A stretch of 64,000 nt of DNA from an uncultured Gardnerella sp. (GTDB lineage Bacteria > Actinomycetota > Actinomycetes > Actinomycetales > Bifidobacteriaceae): the NCBI GenBank assembly GCA_947252975.1, contig CAMXWX010000002.1, positions 14,575 to 78,574 on the forward strand. The letters run 5' to 3'. How positions within the stretch are numbered: the stretch's first letter is position 1; each line of letters starts with the position of its first letter. The translations under genes and the position numbers were made by a program. The notes below the pieces were generated by a model that saw nothing but the letters and a program-made list of their open reading frames with translations, searched no databases and was not told where the DNA came from. Below, piece by piece: positions 59,876 through 64,000 of the stretch.

Positions 59876-61168
59876 CGCGCGCGTTTGCTCAACGTCTTTG
59901 CTAATAGCGTCTTTAAGCTGCTCTTGCGAGTCAAATGCTTGCTGAGGGCGCAAGAAGCGCGCAAACTCAATGCAAACCCTATGCCCGTACAAGTCTTGAA
60001 TCTTATCTGTTAATGCATATGCTTCAACAGTTCGATTAGACGTATTAGATGCATTAGAAGAATCAGACGGATTATATGCATTAGACGATTGCTCTTCTAG
60101 AGTATCGTCGTAAGCATCCGCGCGATTTGCTGCGTCATCTTCAAAAGTAGGATTAGTGCCAACTGAAATTGCAGCAGCCCAACGCCAAGGCGAATGCGAT
60201 CCAAGATGAAGCTCATCTTTACGCAAAACACCTACGCTAGGAATGTTTCTGCCAGAAGAAGCGCCATTTTGCTCGTCTGCATCTAAATCAATAATCCAAC
60301 CAGCATACACACCATCAACAGGAATATATCCGTCAATTCGCTCACCAAGATTCACAGTTGGGAATCCAATTTGATGGCCGCGACCAGCTCCGTGAACAAC
60401 AATGCCTTCTACTCTATGCGGCTGTCCAAGAATATCTCCAGCATCTCGAACCCTGCCATTTGCAAGCATCCATCGCACATTTGTAGAGCTCCAAGCACGA
60501 ACCTTTTTATTCGGCATGCCCTTGCTCCAAGCACGATATTCCGCCTTATTCATGCTACTTGCAGGATCTTTTGGCTCTCCGCCTTCTAAAGGAACCTCTG
60601 GAACAATCGGGTCTGGAACGCGAACGTCTCCCGGCCCAAAATCATCTACAACAACAAGATTAAAAACGCCTGTAGCTTGCGCAAGCTCTTTAATAGCATG
60701 AACGTTTCCAGCTCTTTTAGCGCCCAAAGCTGCATCCGACCCCAAAACAAGCGCGCGCATACCTAGCTTACCAACCAGCTGCCCAAGGAAGAATCTGTAC
60801 GATTTTGCCGCAAAAGCAAGGCTATATCGAACTATAATAACGTGATCAACGTCTAACTGCTGTAAAACCCTAAGCCGCTGGCGAACGCTTGTTAGAGCTT
60901 GCGAATCTACTGGAATTTGCGCGTCATCGCCAAAATCGTCGAATAAATCTGGATTTTCGTGCACAACGCTTGGACGAGGATCAAACATTATAACAACCGA
61001 GAACGCATTGTTTTTACGCGCAATCTCCACTGTTCGCTCAATAACTTTACGATGCCCAAGATGCATTCCGTCAAATACGCCTATTGTAACAACTGACTTA
61101 CGTTGAGCGCTCAACGTTGGCCAACTAATCATACCGTTGGCATCTGGTCGAATGTCGATGACCTTCAT
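59861..61168 (-). CDS. ribF: Bifunctional riboflavin kinase/FAD synthetase
   Basis: A 435-residue enzyme making FMN then FAD. The N-terminal FAD synthetase (nucleotidyltransferase) has VFDGMHLGHRKVI with HxGH (36-39), and VMFDPRPSV. The C-terminal riboflavin kinase has GRGHQIGFPTVNLG and VDGVYAGWI. Between kinase strands is an insert of about 60 residues rich in Asn/Ser/Asp (YNPSDSSNASNTSNRT), which makes it longer than the usual 310-330. It ends in a 15-nt convergent overlap with the ATPase gene. It follows truB, infB-rbfA-truB-ribF being a common order. ATG 61168. Confidence 0.94.
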   Translation of the reverse strand: MKVIDIRPDANGMISWPTLSAQRKSVVTIGVFDGMHLGHRKVIERTVEIARKNNAFSVVIMFDPRPSVVHENPDLFDDFGDDAQIPVDSQALTSVRQRLRVLQQLDVDHVIIVRYSLAFAAKSYRFFLGQLVGKLGMRALVLGSDAALGAKRAGNVHAIKELAQATGVFNLVVVDDFGPGDVRVPDPIVPEVPLEGGEPKDPASSMNKAEYRAWSKGMPNKKVRAWSSTNVRWMLANGRVRDAGDILGQPHRVEGIVVHGAGRGHQIGFPTVNLGERIDGYIPVDGVYAGWIIDLDADEQNGASSGRNIPSVGVLRKDELHLGSHSPWRWAAAISVGTNPTFEDDAANRADAYDDTLEEQSSNAYNPSDSSNASNTSNRTVEAYALTDKIQDLYGHRVCIEFARFLRPQQAFDSQEQLKDAISKDVEQTRALVSE

Positions 61169-61273
61169 TATATCCTTACTGTTCGCAAGAGCTGCAAATA
61201 TTGGTATCGCTTTATTTTAGACGCCACTTTGCCGCAACCCCATTTTCACACTAATATCTATTTTACCAGCAAA

Positions 61274-62512
61274 CTAGCTTTGTACAAATACTACAATTGG
61301 TTTAGCTTCTATTTGATTTGTATTTTTTTCGATTTTTTCTATTTTTTCTTGAGATTTAAACAGCGTGCTGCTTGAGCTTGCGGTTGCTTGCGATTTTTCA
61401 GCGGTTTCCAGAACTGCAACAACGTCGTTTTGCTCATCTTTTGTGGCTTTTACGTATGCAATCGCGTTTTTTGTAGCGTTTTTTGTAGCGTCTTTTGCAC
61501 TAATAGCAGAAATCGTGATTTTTCTGCCAAATCGCAAGTCTTTAGCTTGATTTTCACTTACTTCTACTGTTTGCATTGTTAATTTTGCAGATTCAAACAT
61601 GCTTAGCAAGCGTTGATTAAGAGTGTTTTCTAGAGGCGACGAGGCTGGCAAAGCAGATGGCGAATCGCCAGCAACCGACGAATCGCCAGCAGCTTGCGAT
61701 TCGCATGAACCTTGTGAATAGTATGAATCGTCTAAAACAGCCTTCGCGCGAGTTTGAGTCACTCCATTTTTGTTTGTAAATGTGCGAATAACACTTTTAA
61801 GCTTAAGTACGCGACTATCTTCTATAGAAAAATCGCCAATACGCGTTCTTCTAAGGCTCACTAAGTGTCCTCCAACTCCAAGAATACGCCCCAAATCGCG
61901 AGCTAGAGCGCGAATATATGTGCCACTAGAGCAAGAAACGCTTGCGCGTACATCAATAACCTTTGCGCCGCTTACGCCCACACTAAAATTCGCATCTAGC
62001 AAAGAAAAATCGTAAATAAAAACTTCTCTAGGCTCTAAATGAACATCTTTACCTTCACGCGCTAAGTCGTAAGCGCGAACGCCGTTTACTTTTATAGCAG
62101 AAAAAGATGTTGGCGTTTGCATAATCGAGCCAGTAAAATTCTTTTCGATTACAACGCGCAATTCTTTAAGAATTTCATCAATATTTGCATTATTTGAAGA
62201 GCTTAGAATAGTATTTTCGCTCTTAGCGCTTGCAATAATATTTCCATCCGCGTCGTCTGTATTGGTTGACTCGCCAAGACGAATCACAGCTTCGTACGTT
62301 TTATTGTGACCAAGCAAATAGTTGAGCAAGCGCGTGGCGTTACCAAAGCCAAGAATCAGCAAGCCCGTTGCCATTGGGTCAAGAGTGCCAGCATGACCCA
62401 CTCGTTTAGTGTGCAACAGTCCGCGTGCAAAAGATACAACATCGTGACTGGTAACGCCTTTTGGCTTATCTACTAGCAAAATGCCAGAAGATGGTAATTC
62501 AGGACTACTCAT
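61274..62512 (-). CDS. truB: tRNA pseudouridine-55 synthase
   Basis: A 412-residue pseudouridine synthase acting on U55 of tRNAs. LVDKPKGVTSHDVV opens it, with catalytic Asp45 in RVGHAGTLDPMATG, and then SGTYIRALARDLG. A short insert (ASAKSENTILSSSNNANIDE) and a 110-residue C-terminal stretch rich in Ala/Ser/Lys/Thr (with the repeat ATKNATKNA) lengthen it beyond the usual 290-330. It begins 8 nt after rbfA. Confidence 0.94.
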   Translation of the reverse strand: MSSPELPSSGILLVDKPKGVTSHDVVSFARGLLHTKRVGHAGTLDPMATGLLILGFGNATRLLNYLLGHNKTYEAVIRLGESTNTDDADGNIIASAKSENTILSSSNNANIDEILKELRVVIEKNFTGSIMQTPTSFSAIKVNGVRAYDLAREGKDVHLEPREVFIYDFSLLDANFSVGVSGAKVIDVRASVSCSSGTYIRALARDLGRILGVGGHLVSLRRTRIGDFSIEDSRVLKLKSVIRTFTNKNGVTQTRAKAVLDDSYYSQGSCESQAAGDSSVAGDSPSALPASSPLENTLNQRLLSMFESAKLTMQTVEVSENQAKDLRFGRKITISAISAKDATKNATKNAIAYVKATKDEQNDVVAVLETAEKSQATASSSSTLFKSQEKIEKIEKNTNQIEAKPIVVFVQS

Positions 62513-62520
62513 TGCCCTCG

Positions 62521-63081
62521 CTAAAATCGATCGCTATTTACATCGCTATCAAAGTCGCCAGAATCCGCAGAGTCGCTAGAATCAGCAAAGTCGTCCTCTT
62601 CAAAGTCGTCGTCTTCGCCAAATTCATCGTCGTCAAAATCCTCATCTTCACGAGGCTTTTTATACGGATCCGCTTCCCCAGCATATTGCGCTGTTTCTCG
62701 CGCTTTAGCTAGCTCCTCGTCACGCTTGCGAGCCGCAACCAAAATGTCTTCAATCTCGTGAGCTTCGCTAGGAACTTCATCGTAAACAAATTGGATTTGA
62801 GGCGTTAATCGCAAGCCTGCTTTAGCTCCAACTAAAGTGCGCAAACGACCCTTAGCCTGCTGCAAAGCCTGGTTTGCGCGCATACGCTCGCCATGCTCTT
62901 TTCCAGCAGTACCAAGCTGCGTCCAATACACTTTAGCTATTTGCAAATCGTTAGTAACTCTCACTTCTGTAATCGTTACGTTAGCAAGTCGCTTATCGTG
63001 CAAATGCGATTCCATATTGGACGCAATCACTCTGTGAATCAAAGCCGCAATTCGCGCGGCTCTAGGGTTTGTTCCAGCCAT
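62521..63081 (-). CDS. rbfA: Ribosome-binding factor A with acidic tail
   Basis: A 186-residue 30S maturation factor. The core (1-120) begins MAGTNPRAARIAALIHRVIA and includes VTITEVRVTNDLQIAKVYWT and RLTPQIQFVYDEVP, a KH-type fold. The last 60 residues are almost wholly Asp/Glu/Ser/Phe (DEDFDDDEFGEDDDFEED), an extension also seen in other bifidobacteria in milder form. It lies 1 nt after infB, so co-translation is likely. ATG 63081. Confidence 0.94.
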   Translation of the reverse strand: MAGTNPRAARIAALIHRVIASNMESHLHDKRLANVTITEVRVTNDLQIAKVYWTQLGTAGKEHGERMRANQALQQAKGRLRTLVGAKAGLRLTPQIQFVYDEVPSEAHEIEDILVAARKRDEELAKARETAQYAGEADPYKKPREDEDFDDDEFGEDDDFEEDDFADSSDSADSGDFDSDVNSDRF

Positions 63082-63082
63082 A

Positions 63083-64000
63083 TTATTTGCGCTCGATCTG
63101 CTTCATTTCAAAGGTTTCGATTACGTCGCCAAGCTCAATGTCGTTAAAGCTTCCAAGGTTAATGCCTGCCTCGTAGCCTTCACTAACGGATTGCACATCA
63201 TCCTTAAACCTACGCAAAGTGGAGATTTCAAGATCGTTAACAGTTGCAACACCGTTACGCAAAATACGGCACTTGGTTCCGCGCTTAACCTCACCATCTT
63301 GAACCATAACGCCAGCAATATTGCCAAACTTGGACGAGCGGAAGATTTCGCGAATCTCGGAATGAGATGTAACAACCTCTTCAAACTCTGGCTTAAGCAT
63401 ACCCTTCAAAGCAGCTTCAATATCTTCGATTGCCTTGTAAATAACAGAGTAGTACTTAACTTCCACGCCTTCGCGATCTGCCAAGTCTGCAACCTGGCGA
63501 TTTGGACGCACGTTGAAGCCAATAATAACGGCCTTATCAACTGTTGCAAGGTTCACATCGTTTTGAGTAATCGCGCCAACGCCGCGGTGAATAACCTGAA
63601 TTCCAACTTCGTCGGAAACCTCAATCTTCATTAAGGAGTCTTCCAAAGCTTCAACGGAGCCAGAAGAATCACCCTTAATAACAATGTTAAGCATATCCAC
63701 TTCGGACTTAGCAAACTGTTCCTTAAGGCTTTCAAGAGACACAACCTTACGACGCTTTGCAAGCTGAGCCGCACGTTCTGTAGCCTGGCGCTTTTCGGCA
63801 ATTTGACGAGCAGAACGATCGTCGGAAGTAACCAAGAACAAGTCGCCTGCAGTTGGAACAGAAGTCAAACCAAGCACCTGAACTGGAGTGGAAGGACCTG
63901 CCTCTTGCAAGTGGTTGCCATTTTCGTCGAGCATTGCGCGAACGCGACCATAAGACGTGCCTGCAACAATGGAATCTCCGACTTTAAGCGTACCTTGCTG
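63083..64000 (-). CDS. infB: Translation initiation factor IF-2, C-terminal part (cut by window edge)
   Basis: The last 305 residues of IF-2; the gene continues past 64000. The visible part has [32 protein letters not shown], the IF2 domain 3 ([34 protein letters not shown]) and domain 4 ([39 protein letters not shown]), which bind fMet-tRNA and 50S. The GTPase domain lies outside. It heads the infB-rbfA-truB-ribF series. The reading frame is open through the window end. Confidence 0.96.
   Translation of the reverse strand, partial: QQGTLKVGDSIVAGTSYGRVRAMLDENGNHLQEAGPSTPVQVLGLTSVPTAGDLFLVTSDDRSARQIAEKRQATERAAQLAKRRKVVSLESLKEQFAKSEVDMLNIVIKGDSSGSVEALEDSLMKIEVSDEVGIQVIHRGVGAITQNDVNLATVDKAVIIGFNVRPNRQVADLADREGVEVKYYSVIYKAIEDIEAALKGMLKPEFEEVVTSHSEIREIFRSSKFGNIAGVMVQDGEVKRGTKCRILRNGVATVNDLEISTLRRFKDDVQSVSEGYEAGINLGSFNDIELGDVIETFEMKQIERK

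Overview
The window reads as a chromosomal piece of a low-GC member of the Bifidobacteriaceae, most like Gardnerella. Evidence: AT-rich actinobacterial genes in bifidobacterial order (rplS-lepB-rnhB, infB-rbfA-truB-ribF, a Crp/GlxR-type regulator beside a class A PBP), a bS22-type 29-residue ribosomal protein, some starts without a Shine-Dalgarno sequence, and many short intergenic repeats. This is inferred from sequence features only; no rRNA is present.

Region 1 (1-9136) is accessory. A long minus-strand operon encodes an ECF importer (S component, EcfT, two ATPases), a TrpF-like barrel protein, a PfkB kinase, a nucleoside hydrolase, a HAD phosphatase and the start of an iron-dependent alcohol dehydrogenase. 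A divergent plus-strand gene encodes a LacI-type repressor fused to a degenerate PfkB sugar-kinase domain. A strong promoter (TTGACA-17-TAAGAT) with a 29-bp palindrome over its start site lies between them. The likely job is uptake and breakdown of a nucleoside or related riboside under control of the fused regulator.

Region 2 (9137-12760) holds a secreted alanine-rich surface protein. Its promoter has ten G between the -35 and -10 boxes, a classic layout for phase variation. Next to it is a 1.1-kb stretch with a frameshifted ORF6N-domain remnant, three palindromes spaced exactly 40 bp apart, a long hairpin, and a DeoR regulator.

Region 3 (12769-23514) has a DHA2-type exporter, a G5/transglycosylase-like cell-wall enzyme, thioredoxin, serS, a membrane-anchored HNH (DUF1524) protein overlapping an ABC-exporter-like protein with decayed ATPase motifs, then rnhB, lepB and rplS.

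Region 4 (23769-34430) has a NitT/TauT-like ABC transporter (ATPase plus double permease) and a 53-residue ORF. Upstream of these is an M-box (magnesium) riboswitch with a near-consensus promoter. Then come pgi, tRNA-Thr(CGT), tRNA-Leu(TAG), rdgB, rph and an ABC-F protein, followed by a repeat-rich gap.

Region 5 (34431-53674) is mainly housekeeping: pyrD, a class A PBP, Crp/Fnr regulator, oligopeptidase B-like S9 peptidase, App1-like phosphatase, L,D-transpeptidase, diacylglycerol kinase family protein, pgm, RNase HI with a long tail, rpiA, bS22, a small anchored protein, radA and an S-adenosylhomocysteinase-like gene.

Region 6 (53766-64000) continues S-adenosylhomocysteine-related metabolism (amidohydrolase/deaminase, cupin, MTA/SAH nucleosidase). 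It then has a polar amino-acid ABC importer and the ribF-truB-rbfA-infB group, with infB running off the end.
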